Shown: positions 1-8,618 of the stretch, in pieces | Layout: each line of letters opens with the position of its first letter | Position numbering within the stretch: the first letter of the stretch is position 1 | Virus record (IMG/VR): IMGVR_UViG_3300020147_000014 | Location: 1 to 47,532 of that record | Length of the DNA stretch: 47,532 nucleotides | Origin: a virus | Reading direction: 5' to 3' (one strand) | The notes under the pieces: generated by a model | Told to the model about the DNA's origin: nothing | Database searches by the model: none | The model's input: only the letters and a program-made list of their open reading frames with translations | Program-made: the position numbers and the translations under genes

Positions 1-64
1 GTACAATTTCGATTTGCGAAAGTTTTAGGGTAAAAAGTATTATACAACTTGAAGGCGTTTTAAA

Positions 65-568
65 TTGGGAAAACGGGGACCGAAAAAGAAGCCAACGCAT
101 TTGCGTTTGCTAGAGGGAAATCCGGGGCGGCTGCCGATAAATGAAGCGGAGCCCGTTTCGGATATGCCGGCGATTAAGCCGAGCATCGTCGCGGCCGATG
201 AAATCGCTTCGCTCGAATGGGATCGCGTTTTAGCTGCTATGCCGCCCGGGCTTTACGGCGCGTTGGATACGACGATGCTAGCCGCTTACGCTCTGGCTTG
301 GTCAATGCTTGTGAAGTCACAAGTGGACGTTGCCGAAAATGGACTAACAATCACTACGCACGTAACTAACAAGGTTACAGGCGAAGTTTATGTTTCGGAC
401 GTAAAGAGTAACCCCGCACTTAGGTCATGGAAAGCAGCGACGGAAACAATCCTCCGGTGCGCCGACAAGCTCGGCCTTCACCCGGGCGCACGCGTAAGTC
501 TAAAGGTGCCGGAGCGGGGGGCAAAGAACACCGTGGGCGGCAAGTACGCGCACCTAATGAACGCGTAA
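65..568 (+). CDS. Terminase small subunit, P27 family
   Basis: The small terminase recognises phage DNA and hands it to the large subunit for packaging. The 167-residue protein opens with MGKRGPKKKPTHLRLLEGNP, the signature N-terminus of P27-type small terminases, and its length is normal for them. The start is TTG at 65, with GAAGG at 51-55 about 9 nt upstream. It is the first gene of the rightward structural operon and lies just after the non-coding repeat region at the other end of the window, as expected if packaging sites lie between. Its last 142 bp overlap the reading frame of the large subunit. Family call is firm; which DNA it binds is inference. Confidence 0.93.
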   Translation: MGKRGPKKKPTHLRLLEGNPGRLPINEAEPVSDMPAIKPSIVAADEIASLEWDRVLAAMPPGLYGALDTTMLAAYALAWSMLVKSQVDVAENGLTITTHVTNKVTGEVYVSDVKSNPALRSWKAATETILRCADKLGLHPGARVSLKVPERGAKNTVGGKYAHLMNA

Positions 569-2124
569 AGCGCTCCGATCGCATCATTGAGTTTATTGAA
601 ATGCTTCGCGTGCCTACGGGCATCGGGCAAGGCGAGCCGCTCAAGCTCGAGGAATTTCAGAAAGAGCTTATCCGCGAGACGTTCGATCCGGTGAACGACA
701 AGGGGCACCGGCTCATTCGGCGTGCGTTGTGGAGCGTCGCGCGTAAGAACGGCAAGACGGCGCTATCCGCGGCGCTCGTGCTTGTGTTCTTGTGCGGCCC
801 GGAAGCGAAGCAGAATAGCAGCATCCTTTCCGCGGCGTCTGACCGCGAACAGGCGGCGCATATCTACCAGCTCGCTAAGCAAATGATTGAGCTAGACCCT
901 GATCTAGCGGCTATGTGCGGGTGCTTCGATAGCGTCAAGCGTATCGTCTGCTACCACAACGGCAGCGTCTATAAGGCGCTCGCGGCGGACGGCCGGCGCC
1001 AGCACGGCGGCAACCCGCGCTTTGTGATCTATGACGAGCTGGCGCAAGCCCTGGACCGCGAGCTATTCGACGTCCTTACGACGTCGTTCGGTGCGCAAGA
1101 GGAAGGTCTATTCCTCGCGATCTCCACGCAAAGCAGCGATCCGCAGCACGTCATGACGGACATGGCGAACGACGCCGACAAGCATCAAGCCGGCGCGCTA
1201 GGCGATCCATATTTTTACGGCAAGGTCTTCGCGGTGCCGGAAGGTATGGACATCTACAACGAAGATAACTGGCGGCTCGCCAATCCGGGCTTAGGCTCAA
1301 TCAAGTCTATCGAGCACATGCGGGCCCTGGCCGTAAAGGCGCGTAAATCGCCGGCGGCGGAAGCGGCTTTCCGCGCGCTCGAGCTGAATCAGCGCGTCGA
1401 TAGCACTCAAGCGCTCGTGAATTCGCGCGACTGGCGCGCGTGCGAGCGCCCATTTGATGCGGAGGCTATGCGCGGGCTGAAGTGTTACGGCGCGCTAGAC
1501 CTCGCTTCGCAGCTCGATTTGGCGGCCTTTACGCTCTCTTGGGTTCAGCCGGACGGCGTTTGCGTCGCTACGAAGTCGTTATTTTGGACACACGAGACGG
1601 AATTAGCTGACAGAGAGGCGAAAGACGGCGCCGCGTATCGCGAGTGGGCTAAAAACAGTTGGCTTATCGTACTCCCCGGCCGATCGATCTCGTATCGCGC
1701 CGTCGTGCGCGGCATCGCGTCGTTTATTGCAGGCCACGCTCTCGAGGCGACGGCCTTCGATCGCTACCACATCAATTTTTTGAAGACCTCAATGGAATAC
1801 GAGGGCATTGAGGAGGAAACTTTCAAGCTCATAGAGCACGGCCAGGGGTTCAAGGACATGGCCGGCGCGGTCAATGCGCTCGAGCACCATGTTGTGGAGC
1901 ACACGTTGCATCACGACGGCAACCCGATCGTGACATGGTGCCTTTCGAACGTTCGCGTGGTCCTAGACCCGGCAGGCAACCGTAAATTTGACAAGAGAGA
2001 GCGGAACCGGAGAATTGACGGCGCGGTAACGCTCGCAATGTCGCTACATGCGGCTGCGAATGCTGAAAAACCGGAGCCAAAGAAGGCTTCAGTGTATCTT
2101 AAGCGGGGAATGCGTGTCCTCTAG
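427..2124 (+). CDS. Terminase large subunit (HK97-like ATPase/nuclease)
   Basis: This is the packaging motor. Visible motifs are a Walker A-like VARKNGKTA at about residues 104-112, Walker B FVIYDE with the D203-E204 pair, and ISTQSSD as the coupling motif. The C-terminal nuclease half has GALDLASQ, DRYHINF and RRIDGA, each with a candidate metal-binding Asp. The start is uncertain: ATG 427 lies deep inside the small-terminase gene and has a weak RBS; GTG 457 is possible. The next start, ATG 601, would remove the RIIEFIE segment that the family normally has, so a long overlap is likely real. The stop overlaps the portal start. Confidence 0.93.
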   Translation: MESSDGNNPPVRRQARPSPGRTRKSKGAGAGGKEHRGRQVRAPNERVKRSDRIIEFIEMLRVPTGIGQGEPLKLEEFQKELIRETFDPVNDKGHRLIRRALWSVARKNGKTALSAALVLVFLCGPEAKQNSSILSAASDREQAAHIYQLAKQMIELDPDLAAMCGCFDSVKRIVCYHNGSVYKALAADGRRQHGGNPRFVIYDELAQALDRELFDVLTTSFGAQEEGLFLAISTQSSDPQHVMTDMANDADKHQAGALGDPYFYGKVFAVPEGMDIYNEDNWRLANPGLGSIKSIEHMRALAVKARKSPAAEAAFRALELNQRVDSTQALVNSRDWRACERPFDAEAMRGLKCYGALDLASQLDLAAFTLSWVQPDGVCVATKSLFWTHETELADREAKDGAAYREWAKNSWLIVLPGRSISYRAVVRGIASFIAGHALEATAFDRYHINFLKTSMEYEGIEEETFKLIEHGQGFKDMAGAVNALEHHVVEHTLHHDGNPIVTWCLSNVRVVLDPAGNRKFDKRERNRRIDGAVTLAMSLHAAANAEKPEPKKASVYLKRGMRVL

Positions 2125-3421
2125 TCGTTCCGATTTGGCGTTTTTGAGCCCGAAAGCCATTCAAAAATTCGTCTTTGGGCACGCTACGCCGGCGGAAGGC
2201 GGGCGCATTTCGAGCACGCCGGAGCAAATTCAAGAGGCGATTATCCGCAAATTTGATGGCGGATCGTCCATTTACGGGGCCGTTTCGGACGGCCAGGCGA
2301 TGCGCGTTGCGGCGGTTTGGGCTTGTGTAAGGCTTTTGGCCACCGCCGTAGCCATGTTGCCGCTGTCGCTCTACCGCAAGGACGGCGAAAAGAACGTTCT
2401 TGACACGAAGCATCCCATTTATCGCTTGCTCGCGCTGCGGCCGAACTACTGGCAATCGCCGTTTGAATTTCTGCAAATGGTGGTGACGCATATTCTCATA
2501 AAAGGTAACTTTTACGCGCAAAAAGTTATCTACCGGGGCGAGATCGCTGATCTTGTGCACCTTGATCCGAGTTGCGTGACGCCCGTTCTTAAGGCTGGCG
2601 GGATTGTGTATCGCTATCAGAACGGCGAAGTCGTTCGGGAATTCAAGCAAAGCGATATTCTGCACATCCGCGGCTTGTCAACGGACGGCGTGCGCGGTCT
2701 TTCTGTGCTTGAGCACGCGCGGAACACTGTCGGCGCAGCCGTCGAAATGGAAAAGCACGGCGCCGGCATGATGCAGAACGGTGCGCGCCCGTCCGGCGTG
2801 CTTTATACCGATCTTGAGCTTAGCGACGAAGCTTTCGAGCGCATCCGCAAGGACTTCGAAAAGAATTTCATGGGTTCGGATGCCGCCGGCCGTCCGCTTA
2901 TTCTCGAAACCGGGCTTAAGTGGGCGCAGCTTTCTATGAACGCGGCCGACGCTCAATTTATCGAGCAACGGAAACTGACGCGTTCCGAAATTGCGATGTT
3001 CTTCGGCGTACCGCCCCACATGATTGGCGATATCGAGCGCGGCACGTCTTGGGGCTCTGGTATCGAGCAACAGAATCTCGGATTTCTCGTGCATACGCTC
3101 ATGCCGTATATCGTGAACATTCAGCAAGCGTGTTTGCGCGATTTGATACCTGAAAATGATCGGCCTAACTTCGTTGTCAAATTCGACACTGACCTTTTGA
3201 CGCGCGCCGACTTTATCGCTCGTCAGAATGGTTTGCAGATTCAGAAGCGCAACGGAGTAATTTCGGCAAATGACTGGCGTAAGATCGAAGGCAAAGACCC
3301 AATCGCGGACCCGGAAGCCGACAAATACGCCGTCTCAGGTCCCGGCGCTTCAGGCCCCGCGGGTGCGAGCGGCGAAGAAGCCGAGCCGCAGCCCTCTAGC
3401 CAAGGTTCAGGCCAGCGTTAA
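2114..3421 (+). CDS. Portal protein, HK97 family
   Basis: It forms the dodecameric portal ring at one capsid vertex, through which DNA enters and leaves. The sequence from YGAVSDGQAMRVAAVWACV through LPLSLYRKDG and the later DGVRGLSVLEHAR and FFGVPPHMIGD segments are characteristic of the HK97-type portal family. I place the start at GTG 2114, preceded by GGGG at 2105-2108 and overlapping the terminase stop by 11 bp; a longer upstream frame exists but has an unlikely Arg-rich start. This gives 435 residues, a usual size. The C-terminus is rich in Gly, Ala, Ser and Glu, where the protease frame overlaps it. Confidence 0.92.
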   Translation: MSSSRSDLAFLSPKAIQKFVFGHATPAEGGRISSTPEQIQEAIIRKFDGGSSIYGAVSDGQAMRVAAVWACVRLLATAVAMLPLSLYRKDGEKNVLDTKHPIYRLLALRPNYWQSPFEFLQMVVTHILIKGNFYAQKVIYRGEIADLVHLDPSCVTPVLKAGGIVYRYQNGEVVREFKQSDILHIRGLSTDGVRGLSVLEHARNTVGAAVEMEKHGAGMMQNGARPSGVLYTDLELSDEAFERIRKDFEKNFMGSDAAGRPLILETGLKWAQLSMNAADAQFIEQRKLTRSEIAMFFGVPPHMIGDIERGTSWGSGIEQQNLGFLVHTLMPYIVNIQQACLRDLIPENDRPNFVVKFDTDLLTRADFIARQNGLQIQKRNGVISANDWRKIEGKDPIADPEADKYAVSGPGASGPAGASGEEAEPQPSSQGSGQR

Positions 3422-4196
3422 GGCACTCTCGCGCAAGCCGCTCTTTAACAGCAGTAACGCACGTTTTGACTGCGTGGCGCGCGGCGACGACACGACCGAG
3501 ATCAATATCTATAAGGAGATCGGCGGTTGGTTCGGCGTCAACGCTGAGGAATTTCGCGAAATGTTAGATGGCATTACGTCGTCTAACATCGTAGTCAACA
3601 TTAACTCGCCCGGCGGCGACGTCTTCGACGGCATCGCAATTTACAACGACCTACTTGCGCATAAAGCATACGTTGTGGTACGGGTGACTGGTCTTGCCGC
3701 TAGCGCAGCTTCGATTATCGCACTGGCGGGTGACAGAGTAGAGATTGCTGAGAACGCATTTTTTATGATCCATAACGCGTGGAGTGTTGCCGTTGGCGAC
3801 GCTCGAGTTATGTCCGCAAGGGCTAATTTGCTTAAGAAGATCGACGCCGGTTTGGCGGATACGTATGCGACCCGCACGGGCGGCGACGTTGACGACATCA
3901 AACAGCAAATGGATGACGAGACTTGGTTGACCGCCGCAGAGGCGATCGAACAAGGCTTTGCGGATGCGACTATCGACACCGACGAGAGCGAGGAAGCCGA
4001 CGCTAGAGCGGCTTTCGATCTCTCGCCGTTCAAGAATGTTCCGAAGGCATTGACGCCGCGGCGCATGGCGAAGTCCAAGGCAAAAGAGGAACCGGAAAAG
4101 CTTCCGCTCCCGAAAGAAGCCGAAGACTTTTCGTCGCTCGTGGCAGCCATCAACGATACAAGCCGGAGTTTGGCTGCCCTTATCAGTAACCCTTAG
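3270..4196 (+). CDS. ClpP-like prohead maturation protease
   Basis: A serine protease of the ClpP/S14 fold that processes scaffold or capsid delta domain. Seen: NINSPGGDVFDGIAIYN, the GLAASAAS segment with the nucleophile Ser, FMIHNAWS with the catalytic His, and a downstream MDDETWLTAAEAIEQGFAD segment expected to give the Asp. The fold covers roughly residues 70-240. A basic N-terminal extension of about 55 residues lies in the overlap with the portal gene, and a Lys/Glu/Pro-rich tail follows. ATG 3270 has GGAG about 12 nt upstream; GTG 3363 is the only other good candidate, so the exact N-terminus is uncertain. Confidence 0.88.
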   Translation: MTGVRSKAKTQSRTRKPTNTPSQVPALQAPRVRAAKKPSRSPLAKVQASVKALSRKPLFNSSNARFDCVARGDDTTEINIYKEIGGWFGVNAEEFREMLDGITSSNIVVNINSPGGDVFDGIAIYNDLLAHKAYVVVRVTGLAASAASIIALAGDRVEIAENAFFMIHNAWSVAVGDARVMSARANLLKKIDAGLADTYATRTGGDVDDIKQQMDDETWLTAAEAIEQGFADATIDTDESEEADARAAFDLSPFKNVPKALTPRRMAKSKAKEEPEKLPLPKEAEDFSSLVAAINDTSRSLAALISNP

Positions 4197-4212
4197 ATTT
4201 AGGACGTTTGTC

Positions 4213-5547
4213 TTGAATAAATTGATTGTGCCGGTTGCCCCCCGCAACCGCAAACCCCTTCTTGTGCCCGGTCTTACGCGTGGCGTTGCAAATAACGACG
4301 CTACCCCCGTGCCGGGGGAAGTGAAGACCGCGCTCGATAACATGCAGCGCACTTTCCAAGCCTTCAAAGATCAGCACGACAAAGAGCTTGCCGAGCTGAA
4401 GAAAGGCAACCCCGACGTCGTTACGAAAGAGACGACGGATCGCATCAACGCCGAGCTTACGGAGCTTGATAAGCAGCTTCGCGACCTCAATACGCAGATG
4501 CAGGTTGCCGCAGCGCTTCGCGGTGCCGGTCAGCAAGGCGCGACGGCTGAGGAAACCGACTACGCCAATAAGTTTGGCGAGTGGTTCCGCGGCGGCGAGC
4601 GCAGCAACGCCATTGGCGCTGAACTGCACCCCCTGGCCATCAAGGCGGCGATGACCACGCAGAGCAAGCCGGACGGTGGATATCTCGTCCCGACTGCGGT
4701 TGAGACGGCGATTACGCGCGTGCTCGAGCTTCGCTCGGCAATGCGTGGCTTGGCGTCCGTTATGTCGATTGGCACCGACTCCTATACGAAGCTCTACAAC
4801 CTTGGCGGCGCTTCAAGCGGTTGGGTTGGGGAAAAGGAAGCGCGGCCGACGACCTCTGGCGTTCGTCTTTCGGAGCGTGAATTCGACACGCACGAGCTGT
4901 ACGCGATGCCGGCGGCAACGCAGAAGCTTTTGGACGACGCCCGTCTTGATATCGGCGCCTGGCTTGCCAGCGAAGTGAATATTAAGTTCGCAGAAGACGA
5001 AGGCTCGGCTTTCGTCAGCGGCTCCGGCGTAAAGAAGCCGAAGGGCTTTCTTTCGCAGACCAAGATCGCAAACGGGTCTTGGGAGTGGGGCAAGCTCGGC
5101 TTTAAGATTTCTGGCGTCGCGAACGCGTTGACCGACACCAACAATAACGGCGTGGATGCGATGATTGATCTCGTCCACAGCTTGCGTCCGGGCTATCGCA
5201 CGAACGGCAAATTCCTTATGAATGACCTTACGATTTCGGTCATTCGTAAGCTGAAGGACGGCGACGATAACTATCTGTGGCAGCCGTCGATTCAGCTTGG
5301 CGAGCCGTCGCAGCTTCTCGGCTATCCGGTCATTCCTGACGACCACATGCCGGACATCGGCGCAAATACGTTCCCGATCGCATTTGCTGATTGGAAGCGC
5401 GGCTATCTTATCGTTGACCGTATCGGTACCCGCATTTTGCAGGACCCGTACTCGCAGAAGCCTTACGTCCTGTTCTACATGACGAAGCGCGTCGGCGGTG
5501 ACGTTGACGATTACGAAGCTATCAAGCTGCTGAAGATCAGCGCCTAA
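4213..5547 (+). CDS. Major capsid protein, HK97 fold
   Basis: This is the shell protein. Residues about 35-105 are charged and heptad-like (DNMQRTFQAFKDQHDKELAE onward), matching the coiled delta/scaffold domain that the upstream protease removes in HK97-type phages. The following DGGYLVPTAVETAI and SGWVGEKEARP segments, and EGSAFVSGSGVKKPKGFL, are typical of the capsid core. Cleavage just before the mature core, around residue 130, is inferred. The start is TTG 4213, with AGGA at 4201-4204. A strong terminator-like hairpin follows immediately, as often happens after capsid genes. Confidence 0.94.
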   Translation: MNKLIVPVAPRNRKPLLVPGLTRGVANNDATPVPGEVKTALDNMQRTFQAFKDQHDKELAELKKGNPDVVTKETTDRINAELTELDKQLRDLNTQMQVAAALRGAGQQGATAEETDYANKFGEWFRGGERSNAIGAELHPLAIKAAMTTQSKPDGGYLVPTAVETAITRVLELRSAMRGLASVMSIGTDSYTKLYNLGGASSGWVGEKEARPTTSGVRLSEREFDTHELYAMPAATQKLLDDARLDIGAWLASEVNIKFAEDEGSAFVSGSGVKKPKGFLSQTKIANGSWEWGKLGFKISGVANALTDTNNNGVDAMIDLVHSLRPGYRTNGKFLMNDLTISVIRKLKDGDDNYLWQPSIQLGEPSQLLGYPVIPDDHMPDIGANTFPIAFADWKRGYLIVDRIGTRILQDPYSQKPYVLFYMTKRVGGDVDDYEAIKLLKISA

Positions 5548-5551
5548 CTTG

Positions 5552-5579
5552 AGCGGGGCCGCTTAGCGGCGGCCCTGCT
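5552..5579 (+). terminator. Hairpin terminator after capsid gene
   Basis: An 11-bp stem, AGCGGGGCCGC paired with GCGGCCCTGCT (one G-T pair), encloses the loop TTAGCG. It begins 4 bases after the capsid stop and is followed by TTCCCGTTCGTTTT. The T-run is broken, so it may be a partial terminator or an mRNA 3' stabiliser that sets capsid level above downstream genes. Confidence 0.7.
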
Positions 5580-5639
5580 TTCCCGTTCGTTTTCATTCGA
5601 GGTTGCTAAACGCAGCTTCAGTTTCAAGGATACTCTTTA

Positions 5640-6086
5640 ATGCGTTTCGACGTTCATTCTGACATTGGCGCCAAGGTGATGATTGGTGCCGCAGCGCTTA
5701 GCGCTGATAACACCCCGCCCGCTGTTGATCTTGACGGCTTCGGCGCCGCCGAAATTTTGCTCAATGTCGGTATCGGTGGCATCACGTTTTCCGGCACGAA
5801 CAAAATCGAGTTCAAGCTTACGCACTCCGATGATGACTCGAGTTATGTCGCCGTCACGGACGACGATATGCTTGGCGTGACGGGCGGCGTTGGTACGGGC
5901 GGCATTATCAAGTCGCTCATTGCCGAGCACGCCGCGGCGGCCGCGTATCGCTTCGGCTACATCGGCGGCAAGCGCTATTTGAAGCTTCTCGCAGACTTCA
6001 GCGGAACGCACGGTTCGGGAACGCCGCTCGCGGCGACTGTCGCGGCGATGCGCCCAGCGCTCGGCCCGGTAGCGGACCAAGCCTAA
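5640..6086 (+). CDS. Hypothetical head protein (decoration or fibre candidate)
   Basis: A 148-residue protein between the capsid gene and the first head-tail connector, a place usually taken by a head decoration or stabilisation protein. It is rich in Ala, Gly and Asp, with predicted beta-type stretches (AAEILLNVGIGGITFSG, NKIEFKLTHSDDD) and no membrane segment. AAGGA lies about 9 nt before ATG 5640. I do not recognise a named family; the role rests on position and composition only. Confidence 0.7.
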   Translation: MRFDVHSDIGAKVMIGAAALSADNTPPAVDLDGFGAAEILLNVGIGGITFSGTNKIEFKLTHSDDDSSYVAVTDDDMLGVTGGVGTGGIIKSLIAEHAAAAAYRFGYIGGKRYLKLLADFSGTHGSGTPLAATVAAMRPALGPVADQA

Positions 6087-6118
6087 CCGCTAGGTCTACA
6101 GGAAAAGGAAATCCGAAG

Positions 6119-6703
6119 ATGCAGCTAACGCTTGTCACACCGCCGGCAGTCCCTTTGCTGTCTGTTGATGAGGCGAAGGCGCATCTTCGGATTGAGCACG
6201 ACGTTGACGACGACTATATCGAATCGCTGATTGAGACGGCGACGGCGCGCATTGACGGCCGCGACGGCTGGCTCCGGCGTGCGCTAGTCAATCAGGTGTG
6301 GAAGCTCGAGCTCCCATGGTTCCCCGTCGCGCGCTGCATCGCCTTGCCGATGCCGCCGCTTCAATTGGTATCAAGCATAAAATATTTCGACCACAACGAC
6401 GCCGAGCAAACGCTTTCGGCCGACACCTACGAAGTCGTGAAAACGACGGACGAAGGCTATGTATATTTGAAGACCGGCGAGAGCTGGCCGGCGACTTGGG
6501 AGCGTCAAGGCGCAGTTGCGATTGAGTTTACGGCGGGCTATGGCGAGACGGCCGACAAGGTGCCCGCGAATATCCGCCATGCGGTAAAAATTGAAATTGC
6601 GGGCCTGTACGGCGCCGATCGCGGCGACGAGGGCAAGGAAGTGAAACCAAGCCCGGCGATTAGACGACTCCTAGGGCCGCACAAGCGGGTGTTGATCCGA
6701 TGA
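6119..6703 (+). CDS. Head-tail connector, gp6/phiE125 gp8-like
   Basis: Forms the connector ring under the portal. The N-terminus LLSVDEAKAHLRIEHDVDDDYIESLIETA is the standard opening of the gp6-like head-tail connector family, and the C-terminal half carries VAIEFTAGYGETADKVPANIRHAV, also typical. At 194 residues it resembles the phiE125 gp8-type subgroup rather than the roughly 100-residue short form. AAGGA sits 9 nt before ATG 6119. The stop overlaps the next gene as ATGA, so translation is probably coupled. Confidence 0.88.
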   Translation: MQLTLVTPPAVPLLSVDEAKAHLRIEHDVDDDYIESLIETATARIDGRDGWLRRALVNQVWKLELPWFPVARCIALPMPPLQLVSSIKYFDHNDAEQTLSADTYEVVKTTDEGYVYLKTGESWPATWERQGAVAIEFTAGYGETADKVPANIRHAVKIEIAGLYGADRGDEGKEVKPSPAIRRLLGPHKRVLIR

Positions 6704-7053
6704 CGATAGGTCAACGCCGCGAACGTATCGAGATCAAGCGCAAGTCGCGCACGAAGCGCGCGGACGGCGGTTACGATACAACTCTAACAACGATTGCGAC
6801 GCGTTGGGCGAAGGTCACGCCGCAGCGGCGCAACGCCAACACTGAAATCGAGCTGGCCGGAAAGCTCCGCGGAACCATTCGCTATGATATCGAAGTCGAT
6901 AGCCGCGGAACCGACGTCAACACGGACGATGTGATTGTGTGGGCGACGAACGGCAACATGGTGCTGAACGTGCGCGACGTGCGCACGCCGCCGACGCGCG
7001 CCTTGCCTCTTGAGATCGTCGCAGAAGCCGGGGCGGTGAATAGTGGCACGTAG
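6700..7053 (+). CDS. Head closure (head-tail adaptor) protein
   Basis: A 117-residue small beta-barrel-type adaptor that joins connector to tail terminator. The opening GQRRERIEIKRKSRTKRADGG and the stretch WAKVTPQRR match the SPP1 gp16-like head-closure family. It starts inside the ATGA overlap with the connector gene and its own end overlaps the next gene by 11 bp, so the four neck genes form a coupled block. Confidence 0.85.
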   Translation: MTIGQRRERIEIKRKSRTKRADGGYDTTLTTIATRWAKVTPQRRNANTEIELAGKLRGTIRYDIEVDSRGTDVNTDDVIVWATNGNMVLNVRDVRTPPTRALPLEIVAEAGAVNSGT

Positions 7054-7453
7054 ACGCGTCTATAACGAAAGCCGGTTGCGCAAAAAGCTACGGCGCTTTC
7101 CCGAAGTGCTGCGCAGCGATCTTCGCATGGTCATGACCATGAACGGCGTGCTTTTGGCGCAAGAGATCGAAAAGCGCGCCCCCAAAGAGAGCGGCATTAT
7201 GGCGGGTAAGGTGCGCTCTGTCGTCTCGCGGGACGGGCTATCCGTGCGCATTGGCTATTCGAGCGAGCCCCGCTTTAAGCAGGCATGGAAAAAAGGCGGC
7301 TTCGTCGCGCTGTTCCAAGAGTACGGGACGCGGTATCACGCTGCGCAACCGTTCATCGGGCCGGCGTTTAGGGCGAAGCTTATGGATGCGCTGCGGCGCA
7401 TTGATAGCGCGGTGAATCGCACACTGAAGCGCGCATCTTCGGGGGCGTTCTAA
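7043..7453 (+). CDS. Neck/tail completion protein, HK97 gp10-like
   Basis: A 136-residue basic protein starting at GTG 7043. The segment GVLLAQEIEKRAPKESGIMA and the later ALFQEYGTRYHAAQPFIGPA are diagnostic of the HK97-gp10 family, a neck or tail-completion component. Ends on TAATG shared with the next start at 7453. Confidence 0.88.
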   Translation: MARRRVYNESRLRKKLRRFPEVLRSDLRMVMTMNGVLLAQEIEKRAPKESGIMAGKVRSVVSRDGLSVRIGYSSEPRFKQAWKKGGFVALFQEYGTRYHAAQPFIGPAFRAKLMDALRRIDSAVNRTLKRASSGAF

Positions 7454-7833
7454 TGCCTGGCGCCGATTTAACGTTTCAAGAGATCGTCAACACCGAACTT
7501 GAGACGGCCTTTCCCGCCGTTCGGCAAGGCGCGGAGCCGCCCGGTGACGGCGGGTTCCCATACATTCAATTTGGCCAGTCTCACGAAGACGACGACTTCG
7601 CGCCGGGCTCGTCCGTGACGATTGAAATCCACACGTGGTCAACCGCGGAGGGCCCTCACGAAGTCAAGAACATGCAGCACGAAATCAAAAGCCGGTTGCA
7701 GAAGTGCAAGCATGTGCGTGGCGATTATCAATTTACGGCGGTACGTCAGAAATTATCTGACGTCTTTTTAGACGAAGATGGCGAGACGTGGCATGGTGTT
7801 CAACGATTTAGGGCACTAGCTAGTCCTATTTAG
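7453..7833 (+). CDS. Tail terminator/completion protein, DUF3168-like
   Basis: A 126-residue protein whose position after the gp10-like gene and segments FPYIQFGQSHEDDDF and VTIEIHTWS fit the DUF3168 tail-completion family. These proteins cap the tail tube and stop its polymerisation. It shares the TAATG junction with the upstream gene. Family assignment is from pattern recognition and gene order. Confidence 0.85.
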   Translation: MPGADLTFQEIVNTELETAFPAVRQGAEPPGDGGFPYIQFGQSHEDDDFAPGSSVTIEIHTWSTAEGPHEVKNMQHEIKSRLQKCKHVRGDYQFTAVRQKLSDVFLDEDGETWHGVQRFRALASPI

Positions 7834-7845
7834 GAGTTTTGATTT

Positions 7846-8259
7846 ATGTCTGAGGTTTGCGGTTCTGCGGTTGTTATTTCTCTCAAAGACGGGACCGATA
7901 CTTACCGCGTTGTCGGCGGTCTTCGGACCAAAAACTTTTCGATCAACGCGGAAGGCGTTGACGTCACGAATTCTGACAGTGCCGGCCGCTGGCGCCACTA
8001 TCTTGACGAGTGTGGCATTCGCTCGGCGTCAATCAGCGGCGAAGGCCCGTTCAACGATAGCGACTTGGGCCAAGGCGCCGCGGTTGCAGCCGTCATGAGC
8101 AATCAAATCCGTGACGCGAAGCTTCTCATCCCGGGGTTCGGCACGTTCGAAGGCCCCTTCAAGATCACACAGATCGAACTTTCCGGCGAGTACAACGACG
8201 CCGTGATGTTCAATCAGACTTACGAGTCTGCCGGCGAAATCGTGTTTACGGGCGAGTAA
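7846..8259 (+). CDS. Major tail tube protein, TP901-1-like
   Basis: The tube subunit, 137 residues. It carries the GGLRTKNFSINAEGVDVTN and GRWRHYLDECGIRSASISGE segments that mark the TP901-1/phi13-type major tail proteins, with the terminal YNDAVMFNQTYESAGEIVF strand. GGAG lies at 7832-7835, about 10 nt before ATG 7846. The stop overlaps the chaperone start. Confidence 0.9.
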   Translation: MSEVCGSAVVISLKDGTDTYRVVGGLRTKNFSINAEGVDVTNSDSAGRWRHYLDECGIRSASISGEGPFNDSDLGQGAAVAAVMSNQIRDAKLLIPGFGTFEGPFKITQIELSGEYNDAVMFNQTYESAGEIVFTGE

Positions 8260-8618
8260 TGGCGGTAAAATTCACCTTTGGAGGGGTTAAGCGCGAAGTT
8301 CGCGTAGAGCTTGCGCTTGCCCCGAAATTCGAAGACGCGACCGGGCTCGGATTTCTCGCGCTTACGAAAGCTGTAGTCGATAAGACGGCGCGCCTTGCCG
8401 CGGTTGTGGACGTGATCCGCATCGCGCTTGACGCCAACGGCACGAAGCTTTCGCATGATGAAGTTTTCGAGCAAATGCAGCATGACGCCGCCAGCGTTGT
8501 GAATGCGTTTGGCGCGGCAACGGCGATCCTTATGGAGCTTTGTTTGCGCCCCGAAGGTGCAGATAAGGGAAAAAAATCGCTTCCCGCGACGCGCGGGAAC
8601 CGGAGCGCTTCCCACTAG
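8259..8618 (+). CDS. Tail assembly chaperone, GTA gp10-like, short form
   Basis: A 119-residue protein located between tail tube and tape measure, where the G-type assembly chaperone is expected. The N-terminus VKFTFGGVKREVRVEL and the helical LTHD-type middle fit the GTA-gp10/TAC_11 type. Codons 104-105 (GGA AAA at 8568-8573) form a -1 slippery site, so some ribosomes should continue into the frame ending at 8836. The stop-terminated form is the analogue of lambda gpG. Confidence 0.8.
   Translation: MAVKFTFGGVKREVRVELALAPKFEDATGLGFLALTKAVVDKTARLAAVVDVIRIALDANGTKLSHDEVFEQMQHDAASVVNAFGAATAILMELCLRPEGADKGKKSLPATRGNRSASH
8567..8573 (+). other. -1 programmed ribosomal frameshift site
   Basis: The heptamer GGGAAAA is in the correct phase (G GGA AAA) in the chaperone frame and continues into a run of seven A. 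It closely resembles lambda's GGGAAAG at the G/T junction. The -1 frame after the slip is open from 8573 to the stop at 8834-8836, with no stop in between. A GC-rich stretch, CGCGACGCGCGGG, lies 10-20 nt downstream and could act as a stimulatory hairpin. Confidence 0.75.

Noticed and set aside
3641-4367. Long reverse-strand frames opposite protease and capsid genes
   Set aside because: Codon-bias shadows in GC-rich DNA; the forward genes are unmistakable.
6371-6386. Operator-like GCATAAAATATTTCG within the connector gene
   Set aside because: Lies inside coding sequence and has no palindromic right arm; coincidental.
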